Source of the DNA: Aliiroseovarius salicola
GTDB lineage: Bacteria; Pseudomonadota; Alphaproteobacteria; Rhodobacterales; Rhodobacteraceae
Reading direction: 5' to 3'
Assembly (NCBI RefSeq): GCF_027891095.1
Contig: NZ_JAQIIO010000003.1
Location: 372,001-436,000 of the forward strand
DNA: 64,000 nt
The notes under the pieces are model-generated. The model had not been told where the DNA came from and made no database searches. It worked only from the letters and a program-made list of their open reading frames with translations. Below, piece after piece: positions 44,830 to 53,906 of this stretch; position 1 is the stretch's first letter, and each line of letters opens with the position of its first letter. The position numbers and the translations under genes were made by a program.

Positions 44830-46650
44830 TTATTCCACTGTGACCGATTTTGCGAGGTTGCGCGGCTGGTCAACATCCGTGCCTTTGGCAATGGCGGTGT
44901 GATAGGCGATCAGCTGCGCCGGAATTGCATAAAGGATCGGCTGCAACAGCTCAGGTGCTTCTGGCATGGTGATGGTATTCCACACACCGTCACCGGCGCT
45001 GTCCGCTGCTCGAACATCCGAGATAAGCAACACGCGACCACCACGCGCCATCACCTCCTGCATGTTCGAAACAGTCTTGTCGAAAAGCCCGTCATGGGGT
45101 GCCATGACCACAATTGGAGTATGCTGGTCGACCAATGCGATTGGGCCGTGTTTCAGCTCGCCTGATGCATAACCTTCGGCGTGGATATAGCTGATTTCTT
45201 TCAGCTTTAACGCACCTTCCAGCGCGAGTGGGAACATTTGTCCGCGACCGAGGAATAAAACATCCCGTGCCTCAGCCAGCTTGGTTGAGATTTTTTGGGT
45301 GATGTCGTCAATGGACAAGGCTGCTGACATCAATCCAGGCAATTGCCTCAGCTCGGCCAGCTTCCCGGCCAGCACATCGGCACTCATATGACCGCGTTGG
45401 TGGGCTGCCTTCAGCGCCATAATGGCGAAGCTGGTAAGCTGCGCAGTGAAGGCTTTCGTTGAGGCGACGGACACCTCGACACCTGCATGGATTTTAACCG
45501 CCACGTCACTTTCACGGGCAATCGAGCTTTCGGGGACGTTGATCAGGCTGATGATGTGATCGGCTTTGTCGCGAGAGTAGCGCAGGGCGGCAAGCGTGTC
45601 AGCGGTTTCCCCGGACTGGCTGACGAAAAGCGCTGCGGTGCCGGGGCTGAAGGGCGCTTCGCGATAGCGGAATTCAGATGCCACGTCGATATCCACGGGC
45701 AGGCGGGCATAGTGTTCAAACCAATATTTCGCGGTGAGACCCGCGTAATAGGCCGTGCCACAGGCAACAATGGACAGGCGGTCGATTTTTGAAAAATCGA
45801 CCGGGCCAAGATCCATGGTGATCTGATCGTTCTGCACATAGGCTGACAGGACTCCCCCAACCACAGTGGGCTGCTGGGCGATTTCTTTCGCCATGTAGTG
45901 CTTATAGCCGCCTTTTTCTGCCATGCTGGCATCCATGCGTACCTGTTTCATGGGCCGATTGGCATGTTGGTTCCGAGCGTCAAAAATTTCGGCTCCCGCG
46001 CGGGTGATCACGGCCCAGTCCCCTTCTTCAAGATAGGTGACTTTGTCGGTCATCGGGGCAAGTGCTATGGCATCAGATCCCACGAACATTTCACCGTCCC
46101 CATGGCCGATGGCCAGCGGGCTGCCCCTGCGGGCCGCGATTATCAAATCGTCTTGCCCATCAAAGAGAAAACAAAGTGCAAAAGCTCCGTCCAGCCGCGC
46201 CAGCGTGGCCTTGACGGCTTCAACCGGGGACACCCCTTTTTCCAGATGGCTTTGCGCCATCAGGGCAACGGTTTCCGTATCGGTTTCGGTGCAGAAGTTG
46301 ATGCCTTCTGCTGCCAGTTCTTCACGCAGTTCGCGGAAGTTTTCGATGATCCCGTTATGCACCACCGCCACAGGACCCGCGCGATGTGGGTGGGCGTTGT
46401 CGGTTGTGGGGGCGCCATGGGTGGCCCAGCGGGTGTGACCGATCCCGGATTTGCCTTGCAGCGGATTATGCACAAGTTCATCGGAGAGGTTTACCAGTTT
46501 GCCCACGGCGCGGCGGCGGTCTAGCCTGTTGTCTTTGTTGACCGTGGCAATGCCCGCACTGTCATACCCGCGATATTCCAGCCGTTTCAGCGCTTCGACC
46601 AAAATCGGAGCGGCTTCGTGATTACCCAATACGCCGACAATTCCACACAT
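44830..46650 (-). CDS. glmS: Glutamine-fructose-6-phosphate aminotransferase
   Basis: Makes glucosamine-6-phosphate, the first step to UDP-GlcNAc. The protein has 606 residues: an N-terminal glutaminase domain with nucleophile Cys2 (MCGIVGVLG), then two SIS sugar-isomerase domains (SQSGETADT, then EGALKLKEISYIHAEGYASGELKHGP) and the canonical C-terminus NLAKSVTVE. One nucleotide separates it from glmU, an operon of the same pathway. Confidence 0.96.
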   Translation of the reverse strand: MCGIVGVLGNHEAAPILVEALKRLEYRGYDSAGIATVNKDNRLDRRRAVGKLVNLSDELVHNPLQGKSGIGHTRWATHGAPTTDNAHPHRAGPVAVVHNGIIENFRELREELAAEGINFCTETDTETVALMAQSHLEKGVSPVEAVKATLARLDGAFALCFLFDGQDDLIIAARRGSPLAIGHGDGEMFVGSDAIALAPMTDKVTYLEEGDWAVITRAGAEIFDARNQHANRPMKQVRMDASMAEKGGYKHYMAKEIAQQPTVVGGVLSAYVQNDQITMDLGPVDFSKIDRLSIVACGTAYYAGLTAKYWFEHYARLPVDIDVASEFRYREAPFSPGTAALFVSQSGETADTLAALRYSRDKADHIISLINVPESSIARESDVAVKIHAGVEVSVASTKAFTAQLTSFAIMALKAAHQRGHMSADVLAGKLAELRQLPGLMSAALSIDDITQKISTKLAEARDVLFLGRGQMFPLALEGALKLKEISYIHAEGYASGELKHGPIALVDQHTPIVVMAPHDGLFDKTVSNMQEVMARGGRVLLISDVRAADSAGDGVWNTITMPEAPELLQPILYAIPAQLIAYHTAIAKGTDVDQPRNLAKSVTVE

Positions 46651-46651
46651 A

Positions 46652-48007
46652 TCAGTTTGCCCCCTGTTTGCGGGCTTTGAGAGCCTTGAGTTTCTTGAAC
46701 AGTTTCACCGCCAAACCCGGTTTGATCTGCTGGTCTGCCCGCGCGATCGACAATGCGCCATCCGGGACATCTTTTGTAATGGTCGAGCCTGAGGCCGTCA
46801 TCGCCTCATCTCCTACCCGCACCGGGGCCACAAGCATCGTATCCGATCCAATAAAGGCACGGTGACCAATATGGGTGTGGTGTTTCATCACCCCGTCATA
46901 GTTGCAGGTCACGGTGCCCGCACCCAGATTGGCCTCGTCCCCGACGAACGCATCACCTACGTAGGACAGGTGATTGACCTTTGCCCCTTCACCAATCTGC
47001 GCGTTCTTGATTTCTACGAAATTTCCGATCTTGGCGCCATTTGCCAGTTCCGCCCCAGGGCGCAGTCGCGCAAAGGGACCAACGATAGATCCGGCAGACA
47101 CATGGCAGCCCTCGAAATGGCTGAAGGCGCGCAGGCGCGCACCACTTTCCACGGTCACATCAGGCCCGAAATAGACGTTGGGTTCGATAAACGCATCGCG
47201 GCCGATGACCGTATCGAGCGAGAAAAACACGGTGTCTGGGGCTTGCAAAGTGACGCCGTCTTCCAGCGCCTCTGCGCGACGGCGGGCTTGGAACAGCTCT
47301 TCTGCGGCAGCCAGTTCCGAGCGAGAGTTGATGCCCAGTGTTTCGGCTTCATCACAGCTTACGGCCACAGACTTCAAACCACGCGAATTGGCCACAGCAA
47401 CGATATCAGGGAGGTAGTATTCGCCGGCCGCATTGTCATTGCCAACATTGTCGAGCAGGTCGAACAGAAGCCCGGCATCCGCAGCCACAACACCGCTGTT
47501 GCAAAGGGTGATGGCGCGTTCTTCTTCCGTGGCATCCTTGTATTCCACAATGCGTGACAGCTGCCCATTTTCAACCACCAGACGCCCGTAACGCCCGGGA
47601 TCAGCGGCTTCAAACCCCAAGACAACAATATCTGCCCCGTCACGACGGGTCATTGCCATCTCTTCAAGGGTCTCTGCACGAATGAAGGGTGTGTCGCCAT
47701 AGAGCACAAAGGCATCGCCTTCAAATCCGGCCAGCGCGTCCTGAGCCTGAAGCACAGCATGCCCGGTGCCAAGTTGTTCGTCCTGAACGGCAATTGTGAT
47801 GTCTGGGTCAATATTTTCGGCGGCTTTCTGAACAAGATCAGCGCCATGCCCCACAACAAGAACAGTTCGATCGGCATTCAGCTCGCGGCCAGACCCCAGA
47901 GTATGCGCAAACAGGGGCGCATTGCCAACCTCATGCAACACCTTCGGAAGGTCTGATTTCATGCGCGTGCCCTGGCCTGCGGCGAGGACGATCAAAGCTG
48001 TTGTCAT
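46652..48007 (-). CDS. glmU: Bifunctional GlmU (GlcN-1-P acetyltransferase / GlcNAc-1-P uridylyltransferase)
   Basis: A 451-residue enzyme that finishes UDP-GlcNAc. The N-terminal pyrophosphorylase has LAAGQGTRMKSDLPKVLH and a C-terminal left-handed beta-helix has hexapeptide repeats (PFARLRPGAEL, GNFVEIKNAQIG, HLSYVGDAFVG, GAGTVTCNYDG). First gene of the glmU-glmS operon, divergent from gph. Confidence 0.96.
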   Translation of the reverse strand: MTTALIVLAAGQGTRMKSDLPKVLHEVGNAPLFAHTLGSGRELNADRTVLVVGHGADLVQKAAENIDPDITIAVQDEQLGTGHAVLQAQDALAGFEGDAFVLYGDTPFIRAETLEEMAMTRRDGADIVVLGFEAADPGRYGRLVVENGQLSRIVEYKDATEEERAITLCNSGVVAADAGLLFDLLDNVGNDNAAGEYYLPDIVAVANSRGLKSVAVSCDEAETLGINSRSELAAAEELFQARRRAEALEDGVTLQAPDTVFFSLDTVIGRDAFIEPNVYFGPDVTVESGARLRAFSHFEGCHVSAGSIVGPFARLRPGAELANGAKIGNFVEIKNAQIGEGAKVNHLSYVGDAFVGDEANLGAGTVTCNYDGVMKHHTHIGHRAFIGSDTMLVAPVRVGDEAMTASGSTITKDVPDGALSIARADQQIKPGLAVKLFKKLKALKARKQGAN

Positions 48008-48148
48008 ATCGATCTGCTCTTTTAAATCCGTTCATCCCGTTTTACCTCTTGGGAAAACCCCTGCAAGGGGGCAAGGTTCAATTAACCTTACCATGGGTTA
48101 CAAAACGAAGCAGAGTAAGGCAGGGGGCGGCAGGGAATTGCCGATATC

Positions 48149-48829
48149 ATGATGCAGACCGTGATTTTTGATCTGGACGGAACACTGGCGGATACCTCTG
48201 GCGATCTGATTGCTGCGGCCAATGCCTGTTTTCAGGCGCTTGGCCATGGTGAAGTGCTCGACCCGTTGGCGGATGCGCTGACAGCCTTTCACGGCGGGCG
48301 GGCGATGTTGACACTTGGGTTTGAGCGCTTGGGGGTAGACACATCGGATGTGGTCGACCGGGAGTTCCCAAATCTTCTTGTGCACTATGAGCAGGGGATT
48401 GATCGGCACACGGTGCTTTATCCCGGCGCAATTGATGCTGTGGAGAGGCTGCGGGCAAATGGCTACGCCGTCGGGATCTGCACCAACAAACCCGAAGGGC
48501 TGGCCGAACTGCTGCTTATGCGCCTTGGGATCCGCGACCTGTTTGGATCTCTGATCGGCGCGGATACATTGCCAACTCGAAAACCGGATGTGGCGCCGTA
48601 TGCAGCTTCGGTGGAGAGGGCTGGGGGCGTGGTCGGGAAATCCCTGATTATCGGAGATACAGTGACCGACCTGAACACAGCGCGGGCAGCGGGTGTTCCC
48701 TGCATCCTTGTGGGGTTCGGCCCTGAGGGTAGCGGCGTTGCGCGCTTGAACCCCGATGCGCTTTTGGATCACTACGACGGTTTGGATCAGATCGTTGCCC
48801 GTCTGATAGGACATCCGGTCTTGGTATAA
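48149..48829 (+). CDS. gph: Phosphoglycolate phosphatase-like HAD hydrolase
   Basis: HAD subfamily IA phosphatase of 226 residues, with the nucleophile motif DLDGTLADT near the N-terminus, a helical cap, a Thr in GICTNKP, Lys in TRKPDVAPY and the acids in IIGDTVTDLNTA. Most such genes in this group act on 2-phosphoglycolate, but substrate range is hard to read from sequence. Two adjacent ATGs (48149, 48152) make the exact start open. Divergent from glmU. Confidence 0.82.
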   Translation: MMQTVIFDLDGTLADTSGDLIAAANACFQALGHGEVLDPLADALTAFHGGRAMLTLGFERLGVDTSDVVDREFPNLLVHYEQGIDRHTVLYPGAIDAVERLRANGYAVGICTNKPEGLAELLLMRLGIRDLFGSLIGADTLPTRKPDVAPYAASVERAGGVVGKSLIIGDTVTDLNTARAAGVPCILVGFGPEGSGVARLNPDALLDHYDGLDQIVARLIGHPVLV

Positions 48830-48868
48830 GATAGGACCATTTTGATGAGCGAGGTTTTTTGCCGGTAA

Positions 48869-49021
48869 TTTCACCCGACTTCGCCCAACCTGCCGCAGAC
48901 CGACCGCATTCTGCGCGCTGTGCTGGATCTGCGGCTTCCGCTGACTTTCAGTCTTGAAGACTGCGCCCAGATTGCCCGGATCATTCGAGCTGAGATCTCA
49001 TCGGCTTTTCAACGAACCTGA
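48869..49021 (+). pseudogene. Remnant of a DegT-type aminotransferase C-terminus
   Basis: A frame of 50 codons with no start reads SPNLPQTDRILRAVLDLRLP and EDCAQIARIIRAE, similar to the last 40-50 residues of DegT/DnrJ/EryC1 sugar aminotransferases (NLPxTxR...LP...L...DixxI...). It starts abruptly after a stop codon, so the rest of the gene has been lost. The similarity is from memory and should be searched. Confidence 0.35.
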
Positions 49022-49025
49022 CGGG

Positions 49026-49925
49026 TCACTGAGTTTTTTCGTCGCCTAGAATTTCACTTTTCAACCATTCTGCAAAGGCAAGGATCCGCGGGTCGGGATG
49101 TGGTGTTTCCGGAAAGACCAGATACATCCCGCGGGGGCTGGGAATGGTCATGGGGTGAAGACGCAGAAGCTGCCCCTGCGCCTCGTCCGTCTGGGTCAGG
49201 CGCGCATCCGCCAGCGCCACACCGTTGCCGGACAAGGCCAGGTCGAGCATCCTCGCACGGTTCTTGTATTCGACGCTCATGAGCTGTGGCACCTCTTCCA
49301 GCCCTGCCGCCAGAAACCAGTCATGCCAGTCCGTTTCACGCCCCTGAATGTAACCAAGCGTCAGTTTTGCGATCTGATCTGGAGGAAGGGGGAAGGGTGC
49401 CCCATCCACATAAGATGGCGCACAAACCGGTCCGATCCTGTCCCCGTGAAGGTGTAGGGCTGTCAGCCCCGGCCAATTTCCATCGCCATAGCGAAGGCCT
49501 GCCTCCAGATCATCGGATTGAAAATCAACTAGACGATCCTCGAACATCAACTGGACCTTTAGGTCCGGATATAGATCGTGAAACCGGGAGAGCCGTGGCA
49601 ACACAAGGCGGTTGGTATAAAAGGGGGCCGCCGAAATTCTCAAGCTGCCGGACATTTTCCGGGAAGCCATGTCTGTTGTCGCGGTTTCCAACTGGTCCAG
49701 CGCCTGCGTGATGGTTGGCGCGAGCTCAGCCCCGACTGGTGTCAGCCTGACCTCTCGCGTGAGGCGACGGAATAACTGCACCCCCAGATGCTCTTCCAGC
49801 GCCTTGATCTGATGGCTCACCGCTGCCTGTGTGACGCATAATTCATTCGCGGCCTCTTTAAAACTTTGATGACGCGAGGCGGCTTCAAAGACGCGCAGTT
49901 GGTTCAGGTTCGGCAATTTACGCAT
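49026..49925 (-). CDS. LysR family regulator, GcvA-like
   Basis: A 299-residue regulator with an N-terminal winged helix (PNLNQLRVFEAASRHQSFKEAANELCVTQAAVSHQIKALE in outline, at about 4-44) of the GcvA type, and a C-terminal substrate-binding domain. LysR proteins often control the divergent neighbour: here that is a gene for a 77-residue protein starting 120 bp away. The effector is unknown. Confidence 0.88.
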   Translation of the reverse strand: MRKLPNLNQLRVFEAASRHQSFKEAANELCVTQAAVSHQIKALEEHLGVQLFRRLTREVRLTPVGAELAPTITQALDQLETATTDMASRKMSGSLRISAAPFYTNRLVLPRLSRFHDLYPDLKVQLMFEDRLVDFQSDDLEAGLRYGDGNWPGLTALHLHGDRIGPVCAPSYVDGAPFPLPPDQIAKLTLGYIQGRETDWHDWFLAAGLEEVPQLMSVEYKNRARMLDLALSGNGVALADARLTQTDEAQGQLLRLHPMTIPSPRGMYLVFPETPHPDPRILAFAEWLKSEILGDEKTQ

Positions 49926-50045
49926 GTTACATACCTTAGAAAATCTAAAGTATCATGTGAAAAACCATCGTTTGTTGTCAAATCCACCATTCGGTTAAGC
50001 TCTTCTCAGGCGCCTCGAATGAAACACTGTCCCGAGGAGAATGAC

Positions 50046-50279
50046 ATGGCACATCAACCAAAAACGCAGCTGACACTGAGTGAATATGACCTGATGTTGT
50101 TGCGCAGTGGATTTATCCTGCCGGGGGATCACCGCTATCTGACGCTGGGAGAGCGCATTCCACTGTCGCGATTAAAACCGGTTTTTGGTCAAGTGATGCA
50201 TAAGATTGCAATGTGGCTTCACGCCATCGCTGACCGGATTGATGTGAAGTCATCCCGATCCGAGACAGCGGCACTTTGA
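50046..50279 (+). CDS. Small hypothetical protein
   Basis: A 77-residue protein with no recognised family; the C-terminal half (GQVMHKIAMWLHAIADRID) looks like an amphipathic helix. The start at 50046 has GAGGAGA 5-6 nt upstream, a strong site, and a terminator follows the stop codon. This supports a real gene. It lies divergent to the LysR-type gene and may be its target. Confidence 0.65.
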   Translation: MAHQPKTQLTLSEYDLMLLRSGFILPGDHRYLTLGERIPLSRLKPVFGQVMHKIAMWLHAIADRIDVKSSRSETAAL

Positions 50280-50308
50280 CTGCGTAAAATCATATCTGAC
50301 ATTGAATT

Positions 50309-50334
50309 GGAGCGGGAATTGCCCGCTCCTTTTG
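50309..50334 (+). terminator. Terminator after the small hypothetical gene
   Basis: A perfect 8-bp stem GGAGCGGG / CCCGCTCC with the loop AATTG, followed by TTTTG. Confidence 0.83.
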
Positions 50335-50432
50335 TTGGTTATCGAGAGGCTGGCTGTGCTCTCAGCTGATCTTCGTATGTTTTTGCGACGCTGCGTCCCC
50401 ATTGACGCGAATCTCCCGCTTCGTCTAAGAAC

Positions 50433-50446
50433 TGAACAACCGTTCA
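50433..50446. promoter_or_regulatory. Candidate operator of the leucine operon
   Basis: The inverted repeat TGAAC-AACC-GTTCA lies 59 bp before the ivd start. Its shape suits a dimeric TetR- or MerR-type repressor of acyl-CoA catabolism, but no regulator gene is adjacent and the site does not match a consensus I know well. Confidence 0.4.
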
Positions 50447-50504
50447 ATAATGGGCAAGAGACATATACGACCGGCAGACCCGGCCATATTCAGAGGATCC
50501 AGCC

Positions 50505-51665
50505 ATGTTCATGCAATCTATGAATTTCGACCTTGGGGAAGACGTCAACGCACTGCGTGAGATGGTACATCGTTTTGCGCAGGAACGGATCAAGCCGATC
50601 GCGGAACAGGTCGACAAGACCAATGAGTTTCCGAACGAGCTGTGGAAAGAGTTTGGTGATCTGGGCCTGCTGGGTGTGACCACTCCCGAAGAATATGGCG
50701 GATCGGACATGTCCTATCTGGCCCATGTTGTGGCGGTGGAAGAGATTGCCCGAGCTTCGGCCTCGGTCTCGCTGTCCTATGGCGCGCATTCGAACCTCTG
50801 CGTGAACCAGATCCGCCGCAACGCCACCGACGAACAGAAGGCGAAATACCTGCCGAAGCTGTGTTCGGGTGAACATGTGGGCGCATTGGCCATGTCCGAA
50901 GCGGGCGCTGGCTCGGATGTCGTGGGCATGAAACTGCGGGCGGAAAAGCGCAACGGCTACTATGTTCTGAACGGCACCAAGTTCTGGATCACCAACGGCC
51001 CCGACGCCGATACCCTTGTGGTTTACGCCAAGACCGACCCGGATGCTGGCGCGAAGGGCATCACCACCTTCCTCATCGAAAAAGACATGAAGGGCTTCAG
51101 CACCTCCCCGCATTTCGACAAGCTTGGGATGCGCGGCTCCAATACTGCTGAACTCATCTTCGAAGGCGTGGAAGTGCCGTTTGAGAACGTGCTGGGTGAA
51201 GAGGGCAAAGGCGTTGCCGTTCTGATGTCCGGGCTGGATTATGAACGCGTCGTGCTCTCGGGCATCGGCACCGGCATCATGGCCGCCTGCATGGATGAAA
51301 TCATGCCTTACCTGAAAGAGCGCAAACAGTTTGGCCGCCCGATTGGCGACTTCCAGCTGATGCAGGCCAAGATCGCCGATATGTATACCGCGATGAACTC
51401 GGCCCGCGCTTATGTCTACGAGGTTGCCAAAGCCTGTGATCGCGGTCAGGTGACACGCCAAGACGCCGCTGCCTGTGTGCTATACGCCTCCGAAGAAGCA
51501 ATGAAACAGGCCCATCAGGCTGTACAGGCCATGGGTGGCGCCGGCTTTATGAACGAAAGTGCCGTCTCGCGCTTGTTCCGTGACGCCAAGCTGATGGAAA
51601 TCGGCGCCGGCACCTCGGAAATCCGCCGTATGCTGATCGGCCGAGAGCTGATGGCGAACCAGTAA
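50505..51665 (+). CDS. ivd: Isovaleryl-CoA dehydrogenase
   Basis: FAD-dependent acyl-CoA dehydrogenase of 386 residues converting isovaleryl-CoA to 3-methylcrotonyl-CoA. AMSEAGAGSDV and FWITNGPDAD bind flavin and substrate, and the catalytic Glu is placed as in isovaleryl enzymes (GLDYERVVLSG). The context settles it: methylcrotonyl-CoA carboxylase genes follow. GAGGA lies 7 nt before the first ATG (50505). First gene of the operon; its TAA overlaps the next ATG by 1 nt. Confidence 0.93.
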   Translation: MFMQSMNFDLGEDVNALREMVHRFAQERIKPIAEQVDKTNEFPNELWKEFGDLGLLGVTTPEEYGGSDMSYLAHVVAVEEIARASASVSLSYGAHSNLCVNQIRRNATDEQKAKYLPKLCSGEHVGALAMSEAGAGSDVVGMKLRAEKRNGYYVLNGTKFWITNGPDADTLVVYAKTDPDAGAKGITTFLIEKDMKGFSTSPHFDKLGMRGSNTAELIFEGVEVPFENVLGEEGKGVAVLMSGLDYERVVLSGIGTGIMAACMDEIMPYLKERKQFGRPIGDFQLMQAKIADMYTAMNSARAYVYEVAKACDRGQVTRQDAAACVLYASEEAMKQAHQAVQAMGGAGFMNESAVSRLFRDAKLMEIGAGTSEIRRMLIGRELMANQ

Positions 51666-52204
51666 TGACGCGCTGGGCGATCATATGCGCCCTGACCTGT
51701 GTGGGGGCTCCGGCCCTTGCACAGGACGTCATTTATTCGTTTGACGCGACAGTGAACTGTCTTGCGGAAAAGGGCGAAGAAGGCGAAGCGCATCAGTGTT
51801 TTGGCACATCTGCGAATGCCTGTATGGAAACAACCGACGGTGGTTGGTCCACGTTGGGCATGGTGCAATGCCTTGATGCTGAGTTGAAAGACTGGGATCG
51901 CCGATTGAACACCGCTTACGGGCTGTTGATGAAACACAGCAAAGAAGTTGATGCGGAAATGGCTGAATGGGGCTCAAGCGCCCCCAGTCAGGCGGAAGCT
52001 CTGCGAAAAATGCAGCGCGCCTGGATCCCCTTCCGCGATGCCTCCTGCGAATACGAACGCTCGACCTGGGGGGGCGGCACGGGCGGCGGACCGGCCAGCT
52101 TGTCCTGCTTTTTACACCTGACCGCCCAACAGGCCTGGTCCTTGGAAAAGAACGTTGAGGCTTATGAAGCTGCGACCTGCAACCACGAAGGATGCACAGA
52201 ATGA
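51665..52204 (+). CDS. Secreted LprI/DUF1311-like protein inside the leucine operon
   Basis: A 179-residue protein with a signal peptide ([19 protein letters not shown]) and a Cys-rich mature part. [21 protein letters not shown] and [16 protein letters not shown] are the DUF1311/LprI signature; LprI of mycobacteria inhibits lysozyme. Its start overlaps the ivd stop by 1 nt and its stop overlaps the mccB start by 4 nt, so it is fully embedded. Why a periplasmic protein sits here is unknown. Confidence 0.82.
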   Translation: MTRWAIICALTCVGAPALAQDVIYSFDATVNCLAEKGEEGEAHQCFGTSANACMETTDGGWSTLGMVQCLDAELKDWDRRLNTAYGLLMKHSKEVDAEMAEWGSSAPSQAEALRKMQRAWIPFRDASCEYERSTWGGGTGGGPASLSCFLHLTAQQAWSLEKNVEAYEAATCNHEGCTE

Positions 52205-53805
52205 AACTGAACTCACAAGCGATGCCGGGATCAGAGGCCTATAAAGCCAATCGTGACGGACATTTGGAGGCGCTGGATGTGGCAGCGGCTGCTGCCGAAA
52301 AGGCGATGCAGGGGGGCGGGGAGCGCTCTCGCGACCGCCATCTGTCGCGCGGCAAAATGCTGCCCCGCGACCGCGTATCGAACCTGTTGGATCCGGGCAG
52401 CCCGTTCCTCGAAATCGGCGCGACGGCTGCCCATGGTATGTATGACGATGCCGCCCCCTGTGCAGGCGTGATCGCCGGGATCGGGCAGGTGCATGGTCAG
52501 GAAGTGATGATCGTCTGTAATGATGCCACCGTAAAAGGCGGCACCTATTACCCGATGACGGTGAAGAAACACCTGCGCGCACAGGAGATTGCCGAGGAAT
52601 GCAACCTTCCCTGCATCTACCTTGTGGACAGCGGCGGAGCGAACCTTCCGAACCAGGACGAGGTGTTCCCAGATCGCGACCATTTCGGCCGCATCTTCTA
52701 CAATCAGGCGCGCATGTCGGCCAAGGGCATCCCGCAGATCGCCGTGGTGATGGGGTCCTGCACCGCTGGCGGCGCTTATGTGCCCGCCATGTCAGACGTG
52801 ACCATCATCGTGAAAGAGCAAGGCACCATCTTCCTTGCCGGTCCTCCGCTGGTGAAGGCGGCAACCGGTGAGGTCGTGTCCGCCGAAGACCTTGGCGGCG
52901 GTGACGTGCACACCCGTCTTTCTGGCGTGGCCGACTACCTTGCCGAAGACGACGCCCACGCGTTGGCGCTCGCCCGACGGGCCGTGGAAAGCCTGAACCG
53001 CGAAAAGCCTTTCACGGTGAAATGGCAGGAACCGGAAGAACCGCTTTATGATGCAGAAGAGCTGCTGGGCGTAGTCCCCGCAGATTTGAAAACGCCTTAC
53101 GACATCCGCGAGGTTATCGCCCGCATCGTGGATGGTTCACGTTTCGACGAATTCAAACCGCGTTTCGGTGAAACCATCGTCTGTGGCTTTGCCCATCTGA
53201 TGGGCTGCCCAATTGGCATAATCGCCAACAATGGCGTGATTTTCTCGGAAGCCGCACAAAAAGCCGCGCATTTTGTCGAGCTCTGCTCGCAGCGCAAGAT
53301 CCCGCTGGTGTTTTTGCAAAACATCACCGGCTTCATGGTCGGCCGTAAATATGAAAACGAAGGCATCGCACGCCATGGCGCCAAGATGGTGACCGCCGTG
53401 GCGACCACCTCAGTGCCGAAAGTGACCATGGTTGTGGGCGGCTCTTATGGCGCGGGCAACTACGGCATGGCCGGTCGCGCCTATCAGCCGCGTTTCATGT
53501 GGACCTGGCCGAACTCGCGCATCTCGGTCATGGGCGGCGAACAGGCGGCGGGCGTGCTCGCCACCGTGAAACGTGACGGGATTGAACGTAAAGGCGGGGA
53601 ATGGTCAGCTGAGGAAGAGGCAGCCTTCAAACAGCCCACTATTGACATGTTCGAAGAGCAATCCCACCCGCTCTATGCCTCTGCCCGCCTTTGGGATGAC
53701 GGGGTGATCGACCCGCGCAAATCGCGCGAAGTGCTTTACCTGTCACTCCTTGCCGCCCTCAACGCTCCGATCGAAGACACCAAATTCGGCGTATTCAGAA
53801 TGTAA
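52201..53805 (+). CDS. mccB: Methylcrotonyl-CoA carboxylase beta subunit
   Basis: Carboxyltransferase subunit (534 residues) that moves CO2 from carboxybiotin to 3-methylcrotonyl-CoA. It has two crotonase-fold halves; [21 protein letters not shown] and the later [15 protein letters not shown] mark the MCC type. The ATG at 52201 overlaps the previous stop (ATGA). Followed after 101 bp by mccA; the gap holds a hairpin and a dispersed repeat. Confidence 0.95.
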   Translation: MKLNSQAMPGSEAYKANRDGHLEALDVAAAAAEKAMQGGGERSRDRHLSRGKMLPRDRVSNLLDPGSPFLEIGATAAHGMYDDAAPCAGVIAGIGQVHGQEVMIVCNDATVKGGTYYPMTVKKHLRAQEIAEECNLPCIYLVDSGGANLPNQDEVFPDRDHFGRIFYNQARMSAKGIPQIAVVMGSCTAGGAYVPAMSDVTIIVKEQGTIFLAGPPLVKAATGEVVSAEDLGGGDVHTRLSGVADYLAEDDAHALALARRAVESLNREKPFTVKWQEPEEPLYDAEELLGVVPADLKTPYDIREVIARIVDGSRFDEFKPRFGETIVCGFAHLMGCPIGIIANNGVIFSEAAQKAAHFVELCSQRKIPLVFLQNITGFMVGRKYENEGIARHGAKMVTAVATTSVPKVTMVVGGSYGAGNYGMAGRAYQPRFMWTWPNSRISVMGGEQAAGVLATVKRDGIERKGGEWSAEEEAAFKQPTIDMFEEQSHPLYASARLWDDGVIDPRKSREVLYLSLLAALNAPIEDTKFGVFRM

Positions 53806-53822
53806 GCCAGAGAGGGAAGGCC

Positions 53823-53877
53823 TGTTCTTCCTCTTGCCATAAATATCCTCGGGGGTCCGGGGGCAGACAGCCCCCGG
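53823..53877 (-). repeat. Dispersed intergenic repeat, copy C (inverted)
   Basis: On the minus strand, a perfect 8-bp hairpin (CCGGGGGC-TGTCT-GCCCCCGG) is followed by ACCCCCGAGGATATTTATGG and CAAGAGGAAG. It lies between mccB and mccA, where the hairpin could adjust the relative expression of the two. Confidence 0.6.
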
Positions 53878-53906
53878 TTCCGCCGCCCGAAAAAAGGAAC
53901 AAATAG

